Source of the DNA: Polydactylus sextarius
Lineage: Eukaryota; Chordata; Actinopteri; Polynemidae
NCBI GenBank assembly: GCA_016801845.1
Contig: CM028912.1
Location: forward strand, 4,131,001 to 4,195,000
Length of the DNA: 64,000 bases
Direction: 5' to 3'
The stretch's first letter is position 1, and each line of letters starts with the position of its first letter. The notes below the pieces were generated by a model. The model worked only from the letters and a program-made list of their open reading frames with translations. It was not told where the DNA came from and did not search any database. A program made the translations under genes and the position numbers. This document shows, piece by piece, positions 1 to 14,276 of this stretch.

Positions 1-50
1 AATTAGCTGCTAGCTGCCGTGGCACCAGTTGCCTGCAGATGTCACATGCC

Positions 51-56
51 TGTGTG

Positions 57-100
<44 letters not shown>

Positions 101-119
101 TGTGTGTGTTTGTGTAACT
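51..119. repeat. (TG)n microsatellite
   Basis: Nearly uninterrupted TG dinucleotides with a few A or T interruptions. It is one of many such tracts in the window. Confidence 0.95.
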
Positions 120-584
120 GCCTCAGTAATTATCAGTCTGATACTCCTGCAGCTCACTAACCTTGTTCTGAGTTCTGACTCTGCCTCACACTGCTGCTGT
201 TTAAAGGTGACGTGAAGCTGTGAAACAGTCCTGTGGCTTTAATCAGTGCCACTGCTGTCGAAGTCGAGGATGAACTTGCACTTTGGTCGAGAGTGAGACG
301 ACTGCAGTGCAGTCATAGTCTCATACTACAGTGTCAAATCTAATCTGGTTACAAGTGAAAAGAACGTGGGTTCATACATCGTAGCGTTTGTAACATTTTT
401 CACCACCTACCTGAAGAAGAAGCAGCACAAAGGTTGAACAGACTATTCTCATTGTTATATTCTGCAACTCTAACTCTAAGACTTTACAGTTATATTTTAT
501 TAAGTGACAACATGTTTCATCTATAATCTGTGTAGATTATTAATATTCATCTATGGCGACTAGGGATGCGTTCACCCAACCTTG

Positions 585-1050
585 TTAAAGTGACGGTTCA
601 GAGTAATTTGAACCCAGAATCTATTTCACCACAAATTCAAGTCAAACACCCTCTCGAGATATTTTAAGTTGGTGGAAGTAATATCGAGTTTGACCGTCTT
701 TTGTTTTTACAGTCAACAGCTAACAATGAAAGTAAATGGGGCAGTCAGCCAAACGTAACTAAATTGTCATTTTTTTAACCACTAATAAAGCTCAAAATAT
801 CACTTCACTTCAGCAGCAGCATGAATAAGGTCCCTACACATAAACTGAAGCACTGATAACTTAGTAAGTGAACTGAGAGTTTATTTAAAACACTGTTTTA
901 CAAGACTTACCCAAAGTCTTGTTTTCATAACAACTGGTGATGAAGGATGTTACAGATCAGCAGATTCATCATTTTTCTTGCTCTTCACAGACACATCAGC
1001 TTGTTGTTTGACTTGTACTCATGGTGAAATAGACTATGGATTCACTTAAT
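585..1050 (-). mobile_element. MITE-like element, family A, copy 1
   Basis: It begins TTAAAGTGACGGTTCAGAG and matches, over about 370 bases, the reverse complement of the right half of the element at 17,539-18,083. The shared blocks include a segment around TTTGACCGTC and a segment around ACTGAAGCACTGATAAC. Its right end is degenerate: only a diverged version of the terminal repeat (TGGTGAAATAGACT and following bases) is visible, so this copy is older or damaged. No transposase frame is present. The superfamily is not certain. The TTAA at the ends could be a target duplication, as for piggyBac-type elements, or part of the inverted repeat. Confidence 0.7.
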
Positions 1051-1818
1051 TGAACTCATGTTTGATTACCTACTTGGTGGAGTTTAGTTTGGTTGATGTG
1101 AACATTGGACTTGGAAAATTAACAGTGTACGATACAGCATTGGAAATAAATATGGTTTTCTTTAAACATAAGCTGCTTTTCTTACAGGATTTTAGTATTT
1201 CTTTCTTTTTTAATAACTAACTTCACTTAAGGTTGTTAGGTTATTTAATAGCAGATGTTCCTGCGTGTAGAGCCCTAAAGTCTGTTGATATGAGCTCCAG
1301 ATCAATATTAGGATGAACAATATCCCAGAACAAATTATGATTTCTTGTCTTCTTACCCGTGAGCTGTATCGACCAATAATCTAACTGACTTTTGTTGACA
1401 ATTTCAGAATCATTTGAGTTTTTTCTTGGAGAAAAATAAATTAACTCATTGGAAAAATTAAACAATATCTCATTGGTTTGGTTCAGAATCAGACCTTGAG
1501 GTATGATCACATCCTAAAAGACTATTAATTCAAGGATTCGAGGAAGTTTATTTTCATTGTGTCACACTCTTCTGCCAGCAATTGAAAATAAGTTAAAATA
1601 GTAATAAAACAGATAAAATTGTTAAATAAGAATAAATAAGACTTTTCTTAATATTCTGAATAAAGAAGACTATTAATACTGTGATGAATACTGACACTAT
1701 GATTAGGTTGATTGGTTAAATTTAGGGACATAAGTAACAGGAATCTTATTTTTTATTTTGTAAAAAATTGGTTGATTTGCATTAGAAAATCAAAACAGCT
1801 GAAAGATACAACGATGTT

Positions 1819-1844
1819 ATTTATATATATATATATATATATAC
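1819..1844. repeat. (TA)n microsatellite
   Basis: A short TA dinucleotide run inside AT-rich unique DNA. Confidence 0.85.
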
Positions 1845-4052
1845 ACAGGTATATAAGTTATATAATTGATGCAGTTGTTGCTTATGAAATCCCAGTTTAT
1901 TATGGTGGATAAAATGTACTTTTATAAAATAAAGGAAGTCCTAAATCTAATTTATCTGACGACCCTGTATGTGTGATTTACATCCTGTATCATGATAAAG
2001 CAACATATCATTACAGGAAGTGTTGTGATGTTCATGTGGCCTTCATTCACATCTTGTCTCGTCCACTGGTAGTCAGGGTTTTTTTTTTTATTGATTTTTA
2101 TTTTTTTTCCTGCTACAGTTTATCTGTGAACGTGTTGATTTGAAGGTTTACAGCTTTACAACACACTGTGTTGAAAAGAGCCTGATTTTCTTTTCCACAT
2201 TGAAAAGCAAGGCCAGAAATTTTAATGTATTTACTGTGAAGGACGTTTTTTTTTTTTTTTTTTTTGAAAAGCTCGGGGGTGGAATGTGCTGGCTGAGCGC
2301 GGAGCGAAGGTCAAACCATAGAGAAAAATAGTCATTTTAAAATGTGTCTGCACTATTATGTACATGGCTGTAATGTCTGCACTGGGGGGAGGGTGTTGGA
2401 GAGGTGTGATGTATTCTCATGTGTCTAAAGATGTATCACTGATCTTTTGTCCATGTGTCTGCTCTCTCTTACCTCTACTTCCTTTGTTCTCCTTCTCTTC
2501 GGTTCATCCTCCCAGCTCGTTTCATCAGGGCTGCTCGGGTCACGGGGAGTGGCAGCTGCTCCAGGCTGTTTGGATCCTGAGGGTTTGACCTCTGACCTTT
2601 ATGGTACAACACCATGCCGTCCATTTATACTCAATTTAACACTGCAATATGAGTGTGGACAGAGCGGGATCAATGAGGGAGCATGTCTGGAATTTAGCAG
2701 CGGGATTTCATCTCCGTACAAAGAGGAGAGGATCACGTCATATGAGCTTTTATAGTCCCTGAACAATTTCATGTTTTGGGGGGAAGGATTCTCAACACAT
2801 AAATAGATATTATTAAATGTTTTATTCAGTGTTTTTATAAAGTCGTACATCTCACAGAAACATCATTAGAAATCAAAATAGAAGAACCTAAAGCCACCGC
2901 TCGGACAGGTAAAAGCAAGAACGTCTGATAATTGATCATTTATTTGATTTAATTAACCAAACTATTTGTTGTTGTATCAATAATCTAAATTCACAAAGTA
3001 ATGAAAGCCTTTAGATAAATGTAGTAATGTTCAAAGTATTTGATACAGAAATTAGTAGTATATAGAGGCTTTATATTCTCCCTTTATCTCTGGTATAAAT
3101 TGGACATTTTTTGACAAAATTACCTTCCACACTTCAAGATTAATCAGTGAAGAACAAAGATAAAAGCAGTGAGACTAGAGCAGTGTTAGCGGCTCCACAA
3201 GGCTGTTTTCTTCAAGCTAAATACTTAAAATATCCATGAACAGTTCAGTATCTTAGTTTTTAAAGTCTTGAAAAGGTTAAACTCTACAATATTTAACAAG
3301 AAAGAAAAGAAAAGAAATTTTAGAAATAAATAAAACAAACTGTTTTGAGTTGTGGAAATGTTTTCTCCTGATTTATTAATCATCTCACAACCCATCTGAT
3401 TCATCTCACGAGCCCTGAGGAAGTCCCAGCCCCCACTGTAGAAAACACTGCCTATATGCGCCTCAGGCTCTGGTTTATATTTAGCTATATTACACAGCTT
3501 ATCAAGGCCCCCACTTCCATCATATATTGATTTATTTCAAAGTAAATCTCTCTGCTTTTGCACCGAGGTGTCAATATTAAGGCAGCTGCTTGGGAAATGT
3601 ATACAAAGGAGATTCAACCACCTCTTAGGAATTTTGACAAACGTAGAGAGATAAAAGTCATATCTGCCAGACTCAATATATAAACATTAGGCCACAGTGT
3701 GGATGTGGTGAAAGGTTAAAGTGATGCTGTCAAGTCCTCATAGTGAAGGTGGTTGGTATTCTGAACAAGTGTCAAATCGCCTCTGTTGAAATGAGAGCAG
3801 AGTTGTGTCTGCGTCAGTGAAGATTAGTTTGTGCAGATTCTGTTAAAACATTAATTTTACTGACATTGTCTTGAAGCAGTTTGACCTTTGTTGTGAACTC
3901 AATCCCACTGACAGAGCTGGATATTTTTTTATATATATATATTATTTGTCATTTTAGACAATTAAAATAGCAACTGATGTTTGTTTTTTTTAGTTGGGAG
4001 ATATCGGCTTATATGTAAAAAAAAAAAAAAAAAAATATTAGCAGAACACCAG

Positions 4053-4053
<1 letters not shown>

Positions 4054-4091
<38 letters not shown>

Positions 4092-4092
4092 T
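4054..4092. repeat. (GT)n microsatellite
   Basis: About 18 GT units just downstream of a poly(A) run (4,016-4,035). Confidence 0.95.
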
Positions 4093-4470
4093 GTTTATTC
4101 ATTAATAATCTGTCAAAGTTTTTATCTCCTCCAGGGATGCCGCTAACATTTTAACTATTATTTTCATTATCAATTAATCAACTAATTATTTTCTCAGTTA
4201 GTTGCTTTTCTACTTGATTCAGTTTTAGTCTTTACTTTGTGTGTTTGTGTGTATATAATTGTGTTGTTATGGGGACCTATGTCCGTTTACAAACATCATA
4301 AGTACTTATCTTCCTTATTGGGATGAAAAAAGGTGAAGATGTGTTTTAAGGTTGAGGTTAGGGAAGTAGCCGTCATGATTAAGGTTAGAGGAAGTCTAGA
4401 GGAAATGTATTTATCGTGGAGACTGTAAACCGTATGAGTGTGTGTGTGTTGCAGAGTCTGACTTGTGTCT

Positions 4471-4957
4471 CTTTTCCACTACACCGTTCTAGCTCTACTC
4501 GTCATGACTCTTCTTGGTTTAGTACCAGACATGTCATTTTCCGTTATAATTGGTTCCTCCTCGAGGTGAGTGGGGTCAAAACTGCTGCAACATCAGAACA
4601 TAAAAACATCAGTAAACATTAATGGAGGACATGGAGGAGAAGCTATACTTGTTGCTGGGTTAGCTTGCGGTGAGGTAGTCTACGACGATGGCTATCGCTC
4701 TTGCCGCTGTTTATTGAAAATTGAAGTTGATTATTTTGCTGATGCCATCTGGTCACGTTGGTGACAACACTCCCTCTGACCAATCAGTGGCCGGCAGACT
4801 GTTCACATCAGGTTTTAGTATCGATTCGATCACTTGATACCTCGACAGCAGCTACCAAAAAGAGACACCAGGTACAATCCCTAATGGAAAACCAAAAAAA
4901 GCAAGTAGAGTCGAGCTGAATCAACTAGAGTAGTGCTAGAACGGCGTAGTGGAAAAG
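4471..4957. mobile_element. MITE with ~30-bp terminal inverted repeats
   Basis: The left end CTTTTCCACTACACCGTTCT is the near-exact inverse of the right end AGAACGGCGTAGTGGAAAAG. The similarity extends inwards for about 30 bases (AGCTCTACTC against GAGTAGTGCT). The element is 487 bases and has no transposase frame, so it is non-autonomous. The terminal style recalls hAT-derived fish MITEs, but I cannot confirm an 8-base target duplication, so the superfamily is left open. It sits inside another diverged repeat-like segment that begins near 4,260. Confidence 0.8.
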
Positions 4958-7302
4958 CCCTATTAGATTATTTTTGGGGACATGTTTCAGAATAAAGGCC
5001 AGTTAATGGGAGGATGTGGCCTTTTGTCTCCAACTGGGAAAACTATCCTCCAACAGGCTGATGTTTTTGGATGAGTGGGTAAATCTCCAGAAAATGAATG
5101 CAAGTCTATGTAAAGTAAAAAGTGACAGTGTGTGTGTGTGGGTGTATGTGTGTGTGGGTGGTTACCAGGTGTGGATCATGCAGAGATGCAAGAAACACAC
5201 AAACATGCACAGATGGTCAAAATCTCCAGAGTCTTTCATATGCACATGTGTAAAGAGACACGGTGCAGCAGGAACAGGAGCTTCTGGCTGAAAAATAATG
5301 TTTTTTGTGGGGGAAGAAAAAAATAAGAAAGACTTTGTCATGAACTGAAAAGCTTGAATTTAATGCTTTATGTTCTTTTTCTGTCTTGGTTCTTAGTTTG
5401 TCTGAAAATCCTTGTCAGGTTTTTACTTTTACTGTAATCGCTCCTCCTGTTCACACTGAGCGTGAAAAGATCGTCTCCTAATGTGCTTTCAGAAAACGTG
5501 ATGGGCAACAAAAAAATCTACAATCCTCATTTTGTATTCACAGGTTTATCTGAAGGCTTCAGCAGACAAATCAAGGTGGATTTTGTCCCCATCACTCACT
5601 CAAAGTCTTTAAAGGAAGAATCTTTTAATGGAGACACGAAGAAACAATCACAACAAACAATATTTCAGTCTTAATATAATGTTAATTTTAATTTTACTTC
5701 AGACTGTGAAGACATACATTAACTTCTGGAACAAGTAACATTTTGGATATAAAATTAATTATCTGTATGTAAAAAATATTAGATACGCGTATAATACAGC
5801 TCTGCAAATAATTATTTCTTCATAAAGCTCAGTTCATAATGTTCAGTTTGTGGTGAAACTGTTTTGTTTTTTTTCTTCTTCTGTTTTTACACAGGTGTTG
5901 ATTCAACTTTATGGTCATTTTGAGGAGGTTGCAGTTTACGGTGCAATCAATAAGAGTGAGCTAAATAACAGAAACACCTCCCCTGTATGATGCAACGCAG
6001 CTCAATAACACCACAAACTACATCATCCAAAATTAAAAAGACGGTAGGATTTATTGCAGGGCCGCAGTGTTGGTGCTGTGTTAACCCGTGTACCAAATGA
6101 GAGTATGGACAAAAATATAAATGACCGTGATGGAGAAGTACAGCTACAGAAACAAAAATAATTCACATCATTGAAGCCAATAAAGCAGAGGGTGGTTATT
6201 ACCTTGAAAAACTGCATCTTTTTAATTAAAAACCCGTCCTGCTCGTAGACTGATTGACCAGATGTCTCCTGAAAACATTGTTTCAGGACTTTTTTCGTCA
6301 TCAAGTTAGCAACCTGCACATTTAAAATAAAGAAGTTTCACAATGAAAATACATCTTTTACTGTTTATTGTGGCGTTTTCTTTGCAGCAGCTGAATTTGT
6401 AACTGACAATGATGTTAAGAGTCTTATTAATTAAAACTAAACTAAACTGAAAACACAAGTTAAAATGACCACAATCTGTTTCTAAAGCTGTGTAAAATAC
6501 CAGCCTTTTATTTATAATTTTATGTCACGTAATGTGTCGTTTTAAGTCATATGCTGGTGGCCTCCCTGAGAACAACCAATTAAAGATGTGTTGTATAACT
6601 ACAAAGACAATAAAGTTTATTATTTTATAAATGTAATCAATTTAGCTCATTTTTTTCGTCTCTAAATTAGTCAAAACTTTTCATTTAAGGCAACGTACTT
6701 AAATCTTAATGTCATATGTTAATCATCAACTTGTGTCTAACATAAATATAACTTAATAATATGATAAAAATGATTCAGGGGGTATAAATTAATGATCCAA
6801 GAGTGAGTATAGTTTCCATGGTGGACTGTTGATCAGTGTGTGACGATGGTGCATCCTTTAATTGAAACCATGTGTTAGCGTCCTCTGATCCTTCACTCTC
6901 ACCTTGTCTTCTTTATTTGCACACACTGTCAGACTTTGAATCTTTCACATGTACATGTATAATTTAAAGATTGGAACATGTGACATGAAGCAGTGTTTTT
7001 TTTTTTTCTTTTTAATGGAGGATTCTGTCAAACAGTCACGGCAGCTCAACACAGGGACTTGACTTCATCACAGATCAACCTGTAACCCTCGACCGTGAGC
7101 GATGATTGGCTCTCACTGCTGTGCTGTAAAGTCTTTAATTAACATGTCCGTGTGACAGTGGTGTGTGTGTGTGTGTGTGTGTGTATGTATTCTGGCAGAG
7201 GAGTGTGAAATTGGCTAATTAACGTGACCTCCCTTTGATCCGGGGAGAAGACACATATGACATCTGAATTGGAATGAGCTGGAGGGATGGGAGGATTCCT
7301 GG

Positions 7303-7304
<2 letters not shown>

Positions 7305-7381
<77 letters not shown>

Positions 7382-7418
7382 TGTGTGTGTGTGTCTGTGT
7401 CTGTGTCTATGTGTGTGT
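7305..7418. repeat. long (GT)n microsatellite with CTGT variants
   Basis: About 76 bases of pure GT followed by a variant zone of TGTC/TGTG units. Open frames across it encode only Cys/Val runs and are not genes. Confidence 0.97.
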
Positions 7419-10364
7419 TCCCAAGATTTCCAGAAAAAAAAAAAAAAAACTCAATTTAACCTCGCATTAACCCTCAAGCAGCAAAACACAGAAAAGAACA
7501 GCAACACAGACTGACTTTTAGGTGCACACCAGTTCAAGGTTAATCCTCACTCTTACTAAATTATTGTGAATCTAAAAATTAAGGGAAAAAAAAAAAAAAC
7601 CTGCTTTCATTTGTGTGCGTGCTGAAAACTTGGCACACGTTCAAGCGTTCGATTGCAGAAAACTAGCGAACCGTGGCGGCCATATGACACATGACATGTG
7701 GTAAAATTGCGATGATCTTGATTATTTCAACCTTGTTCTAATATCATTCTAGGAAATGTGATATTTTCGGGATACCAAATTACATTTTTGGCATGAAAAT
7801 AAAAAAAAAAAAAATAAAAATAATCATCATCATATGTGTAGTTGGAGCCAAACTCAAGCAGTCATTAGTGAGGTCAGAGGATAATATAGCTGATAAATGT
7901 TTTTGGTGTTATATCACTGTTAAATGACACATTAACGTTGTTTGGAAAGATGTAGCAGTGAGAGAGAAAGAGGAAACAATGAATTAGTTGTTGTGTAAGT
8001 GCATAGCTGCACCAGATGGAGAGAGTTAAACACAAAACAGATGGACAATGAACTGCTTCATCGCACCAATATGTAAGAACCACATTCACTTCTACAGCGT
8101 GTTTCCTCCACAAGATGGTGTTGGCCTACGAAGCCCGACAGCAGTTTTATCCAAAGTAAACACTGTCACTATCAGTATCATTATTATCGTCTCGTTTCTG
8201 TCAGCGGTGCTGTATGTTTTCTTTAATCCTCCCACGGTCAGTTAAGCAGGAATTAAGAGAAACTAATTCCTGCTTGTGTTTTTTTTTATGTAGTTGAGAT
8301 TCTAAAAATGGCAAAAGTTCAAACTGAGTGAAGTGAACAGATGATGAGAAACTGTAAAACAACATGTTTCATCGTGTTATCTGATGATTTTTCCTCAGTG
8401 TTTTTGAAACTGAATTGACTGATCTGCTTGGAAATAAGTCAGTTAAAAACAATTGATTGTAATTGTGCAACATTGACATAAATATTTATTTATGATAATT
8501 GAGCTAAACATAAAATGACATGGGATAGGGATGAAATTCAGTGTTTTTTTTTTAACTGCAAATAACAGGAATTATGTATTTATATTTCCACTTTAAACCT
8601 GTATTCAGTTAAGATCAGAAAAAAGTTGATTAATACAGCAAAAGTTTACATTTACAAATGTTCACATCTTTCATTTATTCTGAAGGAGTTGTTTATATGA
8701 CTAAAGAAAATGTAATATTTAGTCAGTGTCATTTTTCTTCATCATATTAAAAGATTTCCACTGGTGCTGCAAATAAAATCCCCCTCTTTCATTTCCTTCA
8801 AATATCCCACTAAAAAAGGTTGGTGTTGGCAGTATTTGCACATATTTAAAAAAAAAAAAAAAAAAACTGCTGATATTCAGTTTTTTTTAAAATGTTAGAA
8901 TAAAAATAGACAGTGTTCTTCTTCCATCTAGAAATATGGGCTTTTCTTTTTTGGGGGGAATATATATCTATACCTTAACATGTCTACGTGTACAAAGACG
9001 TGTCACTAAAAGCCAAATACCAGCTTATCCCACATGTTTTAGTTGGAAAATGCCAAATTCAGAATATCCAATATTCCATATTGGGAATAATAGTTAAATA
9101 TAAGTGTGAACGTAAACACATTGATGTGTCTCATGAGTGACAATTGTATCATGCACAGAGAGCCTTTAAGTTGTATTTCACTGTAGGTGGAAAGAGGCCA
9201 CAATGTCCTGTCTGTAGCATTCAGTCGTCAATGGTGCATCTGTGTTACAGTTTATTTATATCCAGTAAATAGGCTTATCTGCCCCTTTGTAGCTCACATA
9301 TATATCGACACGTTGGCAGTTTCTAGCAGTTTCTACATCCTGTCCTTGACCACGGAGCTGCTTTTGAGATAAAAACAAGATGCTTCGGCATTTTTCCCAG
9401 AAGAGATTAAAAGCTTGAGAAAACCTGCTGTTCATTAATTTACACAACTAAAGTGCTGTATAAATGATCGGGTATGAAGGAGTTTCGTTTGTCCGACCTC
9501 CACCCCGACCAACCACCTCCCGGTGACTCTCCTGCTGTTAATAAATGTAGTTTTTCATTCATTCAAAAGAGAAGCAACTTTTTGCATCTGAATATTCAGA
9601 ACCCAGCCAGAGATTACACCACTACTATTATATGTTTTGGGAAAACAACTTAGTTATATATGAGAAACAACTAAAACTCTAGTCCCCTAAAGCCAATAGG
9701 AAGTCTACAGGGCTATATCATCAGCATAGCAATGAGAAGACACACTACACTGCCTTATAATGTGATATACTGTAAGACATAACGGGTATAGAAAATAAAA
9801 CAGGACCCAGTAATGAGCCTTGAGGAACTACACAGCTCAAAAGTCCAAAATAAGACACGAAAATCTAATTTCTATCAGTGTTAAACTGAATACACCAGCT
9901 CAATTATATCTGTATAAATCAAAATATAAATACTGTGTCTTTATTTCTCTCTCTTTTTTTCATGTCATTTTACTTTATTGTGATTAAAGCTCATTTAATG
10001 TCACCAGCTTCTTCTAAAGATTAAGTACAAATTGAGATTCACGGATACATTTTCTGATTAATTCGCAGAATCAAGAAGAACATAAATACTCTACACAGAT
10101 ATATTAAACTTATGTCTGATGATTCTGCCATTAAACTTTATTTTCATTAACATCACAAACTACAGTCACATCAGAGCATTAATGGAATATATCTAAAGTT
10201 TTAATTAGTTTTAAATTAATAAATTAACAAGTTGCAGTTTTTCTTATATATTCACCTTCACATTCATCTTGTTTAGATTCATTTCACATCTTCCTGTCTT
10301 AACACTAGACTTTCTCTCTTCTTCTGCTTCTGTATTTTCACTCTAACAGAAGGCCCTCTTGATC

Positions 10365-10720
10365 TATTTTACAACCGCTCACATTTCTTTCCTCCTCTGC
10401 TTTCACCTCTCCTCATTGCTCTTCTTTGATCTGTCCTTTCCTTCGCCGTCCACGTCTCAGTCTGTCCATGTTCATCCCGTCTCTGTGTCTCTGTCACATC
10501 AGCTCTTCCTTCAGTCTCTCAACGTCTCTGTCTGGTTTCTTCACCTGCGACTCTTGTCACACTGACTTCTCTGCTCTTTCTGTCTCTTTTCTTCTTCTGT
10601 TTATCTCCTGTGTTTTCTCCCCTTTCCACCTCCTTCATTTTTTTCCCCTTACACCTTTCCTCCCTCCTCCTCCTCCTCCTCTTCTTCCTCCCTTCGTCTC
10701 TCTCTGTGTTCCCCTCCATC
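10365..10720. repeat. pyrimidine-rich (CT) tract
   Basis: About 350 bases dominated by C and T on the + strand, ending in CTC triplets. The frames through it (Ser/Leu/Phe/Pro on +, Arg/Glu/Lys on -) are compositional artefacts. It is followed by GT and CA runs to about 10,985. Confidence 0.8.
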
Positions 10721-13613
10721 ACCTCCTGGGTAATGACAGGGGGGACAGGTGGAGACCAGACCATCACTACCACCAGTCTGTGTGTGTTTATGTGTGTGTT
10801 CGTCTGTATCATTTACACACACACACACACACACATGCATGCACTCACACAGATGGTGGACAGGGGTCCCTGCCGGCCAGCCTGTCTGTCTGGTGATGGG
10901 GTGTTGTTGTTGTTGAGTGCACTCAGCCACACATGATTAGCTAGACAAACACACACACACAGGCACACACACACACACACACACATGTATTTCCTTCTAC
11001 GTAGCACATATGGGGCTCAGCACCAAAACAAGTCACCTGCTATTCCAGTCACACACACACAAATACACACCAAGCAGAACAGAATACGGATCAGAGAGCT
11101 GTTGGACTGTCAGGACTGATTATGCATCATTTTAGATTGTGTGACTCTGAAAAAATTTTGTTGATTTCTATTATAATGCCACCCTCGCTGCTGCCTAATC
11201 CTAATTTATACCATGTAGAATAAACTAATTAGTCATCTGATTTATGTTTTTAGCTCTTTAGTGCAGCCGCTGTTACTGTGTGGAAATGTTTTAACTGAAT
11301 CCAGTCTCCAGGAATGTGGACGGTGCTTAATCAGATGAATAAAGATAGCTTGTGTGGATCAGTGTGTTTACATGGACTTCACAATCAATACAGCATGTAA
11401 CACTCTATATATCATTGATATAGGATCTCTCTCTTTTAATTCCCATTTGGGAAGAATTGAGTATCTGTCCGTACGTCCATCTGTCCAGCATGGTGGTAAA
11501 AAAAAATGGAGATAACTTCAGGAAGAGCAACAGTACGGATGGACAGGCAACAGACGTGGATGTACAATAGACCTGTCTCATGAGTCTAAATAAGCTTGTT
11601 TCCACCACTGAGCGTTTGACTATTTGTTTAAATCAGACACATTCATGCTGCGAGGAGTAGCTCCTCTCTGTCTGACCACCAACTGTGCCATCAGTCTGCA
11701 CACACACACTCACACACACACACACACACACAGAGAGGGGGAGAGAGAGAGTCATCGTTCAAAAAAAGGTCTGCAGTGGAGTATAAACCTGATTACTCAA
11801 GTGCTGCATGTATGCAAAGATCGACAGTTGCAGGTTACCACAGCGCGTGCATGTAAATGCATTATCTGAATTTCTGCATAACCAGGTTTCTCTGAGTAAC
11901 CTGTTTACTTTTTGTGCAATGCAGTGAATACCAAATTAGGCTGCATTCAGACAATTTGTCTACAACACAAGGGGCTGCGCTGGCGGGGAGTCTGTTGTTC
12001 CATGTGCCAGTGAGACAGTGAAATACGATTTGGGCTCGTATGTATGTGATTGCGCTGCTTTACCAGATAACATCACGTTGCATTGCAGCAAAAGTTGAAC
12101 CAGGTTCAACTTTTTTTTTTTTTTATACTAAATGGTGCAGCGTCGTTTTGAATAACTTCCCTGCACCTACATTATGAGAAGCTCTACCTTTGTTCACTCA
12201 AAGCAAACGTGTCCTCAATCAGCCTCAAACTAACTTGATTACTTTCATGATCTGCTCCTGTGTGATTTCCCATCTGGACTTTTTTTGTGTGTGTGTGTTT
12301 CACTTCTTGTTTCCATCTGTAATTACTTTCCTTATTCGTCTGTTGTGGTTTTATTTCCGGTCTTTGTGTTTCTCCTGACATTTTTCTGTATCACCTGCAT
12401 CTTGTTAATTAATTTGTCTTTATCCATGTGTATATACTCTTATCTTTCCCTCTTTTAGTTGCCAGGGGGTTAGAGTTTGGGTTGTTGCCTGTTTCCTGGA
12501 TGTTTTGACTCCCTGAGCCTTATATTCCTTTTTATTTTTTCAATGAATCACTGGACTGAGTAAGTTCTATCTGAGCGTCTGTGTCTTTGAGTCTCTCTAC
12601 TATGTTTTGCAGCAGTTGAGACAGTTACAACTTTGCTTTGGGAGAAAAAGATTAAATTGTCACAACCTTTACAAGTCCAGAGGATGGATGTGTATGAAAC
12701 TTAAATAAAACTTTTCCTTCTTGTTCCCATTCCCCAAGGAAAAAAAAATTGAGGCATATTAAGAAAAATCTGCAGGATTTCTGCAGGAGATCATATGTAG
12801 AAGGTCATTGGCTTCACAGAGACGCACGTCTGACAGGAAGATGAGGGAAACAAATGAGGGAACAGTTTCTGTGTGTCTTCTTTCTGCGTTGATCATCTGC
12901 TCCATTTGCGTTTTTTTTCCAGACCAGTAACAACAGTGGTCATCAGTGAGCAGGTGAAGAGCAGGTGCACGACACCAAACAGCATTTTTTTTAAAATAAG
13001 ACCCGTTGTCGCGTTTGAGACGACATGTTTCATAGTAAAACAGTCTTGTTCTGAGGACTGAAGAGGTGAAAGTACATTTAATTCCCTGAACTGCACAGAA
13101 GCTGAGAGGACGAGCAGGTCAGAGTTTTGTTTTGTTTGGTTGTTTGAACTTTAACTGAGGTTAAAATGATAAGTTTTGATTTTAATTTCTCTTCGGAGCA
13201 TCACTCCAAGAACAATGTCGCCAACACCCCTCCCTCCTCCAGTACTGTTCCAGGAAGACTATTCCCACGTGTGTGGCGTGTGTGTGTGTGTGTGTGTAGA
13301 ATCTGTTCTTCTGAAGCTCATTATCTTCATTATACAGTTAGTTAGTTTTTTATTTCCAGGAAGTTTTCTCACTGTTTAATTAGAGGCTTGTGTTGTTAAG
13401 TGACACAGCTAAAACTTCCTGAGTAAACCAGAAAATCAGTTTGTCTGATATATGATTTTTTTTTTATATGACTTTCTATATTTGTGACATTTACTTTTTA
13501 ATCAGCAATTTTTTTTTTTTTTTTTTTTACTAACTTATTTCTAATAATAAAGTAACAATAACAACAGCAACAATAATAATTGTGGTAACAATTATAAATT
13601 CTAATAATGATAA

Positions 13614-13985
13614 ATTGGGCAGCACAGGAGTTAGCGCTGTTGCTTCACAGCAAGAAGGTCCTGGGTTCAACTCCCGGGTCGGGCAACGGGTCTCTCTGTG
13701 TGGAGTTTACACGTTCTCCCCGTGGCTGCGTTGGTTCCCTCCGGCAGCTCCGGTTTCCTCCCACGCAACATTGGGGACAGGTGGATACTAGGACAGGTGC
13801 ATACTAAATTGCCCGTAGGTGTGGATGTGAGTGCGAATGGTTGTTTGTCTATACATGTTGTTCGTCTCTATGTGGCCCTGCGATGAGCTGGCGACCATCC
13901 AGGGTGTAACCTGCCTTCGCCTGTAAGCAGCTGGGACAGGCTCCAGCCCCCCTGACCCCGAGTATGGGATAAAGGGGTAAAAAAT
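13614..13985 (+). mobile_element. SINE-like interspersed repeat of the common teleost type
   Basis: The 5' part reads GTTAGCGCTGTTGCTTCACA and, further on, GGGTTCAACTCCC. These resemble the A and B boxes of a tRNA-type pol III promoter; the B-box match (GGTTCAACTCC) is good. The body contains segments that I recognise as very frequent in fish genomes: TGTGTGGAGTTTACACGTTC, AAATTGCCCGTAGGTGTG, and GCTGGGACAGGCTCCAGCCC near the 3' end. It ends in an A-rich stretch. I do not assign a family name. The copy is complete in outline with scattered substitutions. Confidence 0.8.
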
Positions 13986-14214
13986 GGAAATAATGCTAAA
14001 TTGTATTTTGAATGAAAATGAAATTATATTACTTAAAATATGGATAATTAGACATTATAAATATTACAAATGACACGTTCATTGTCATTTGATGAACACA
14101 TGTTAATAACATTACTGGGTTTTAGTTGAACATCCAGAAGTCGTGAAATGTCTGAGTTTTATTGGCGACAGTGCAACAAACAATGCAAGAGTGATGATGA
14201 TGATGATGATGAAG

Positions 14215-14220
<6 letters not shown>

Positions 14221-14275
<55 letters not shown>
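14221..14275. repeat. (GT)n microsatellite
   Basis: About 27 GT units, preceded by a short (GAT)n run at 14,192-14,211. Confidence 0.95.

Positions 14276-14276
<1 letters not shown>

Noticed and set aside
7274..7514. Open frames rich in Cys/Val across the GT repeat
   Set aside because: They are translations of a dinucleotide microsatellite with no natural start context or homologue.
10359..11007. Several overlapping frames of 90-156 residues on both strands
   Set aside because: Composition artefacts of a CT-rich tract and CA/GT repeats; they overlap in different frames and lack domains.
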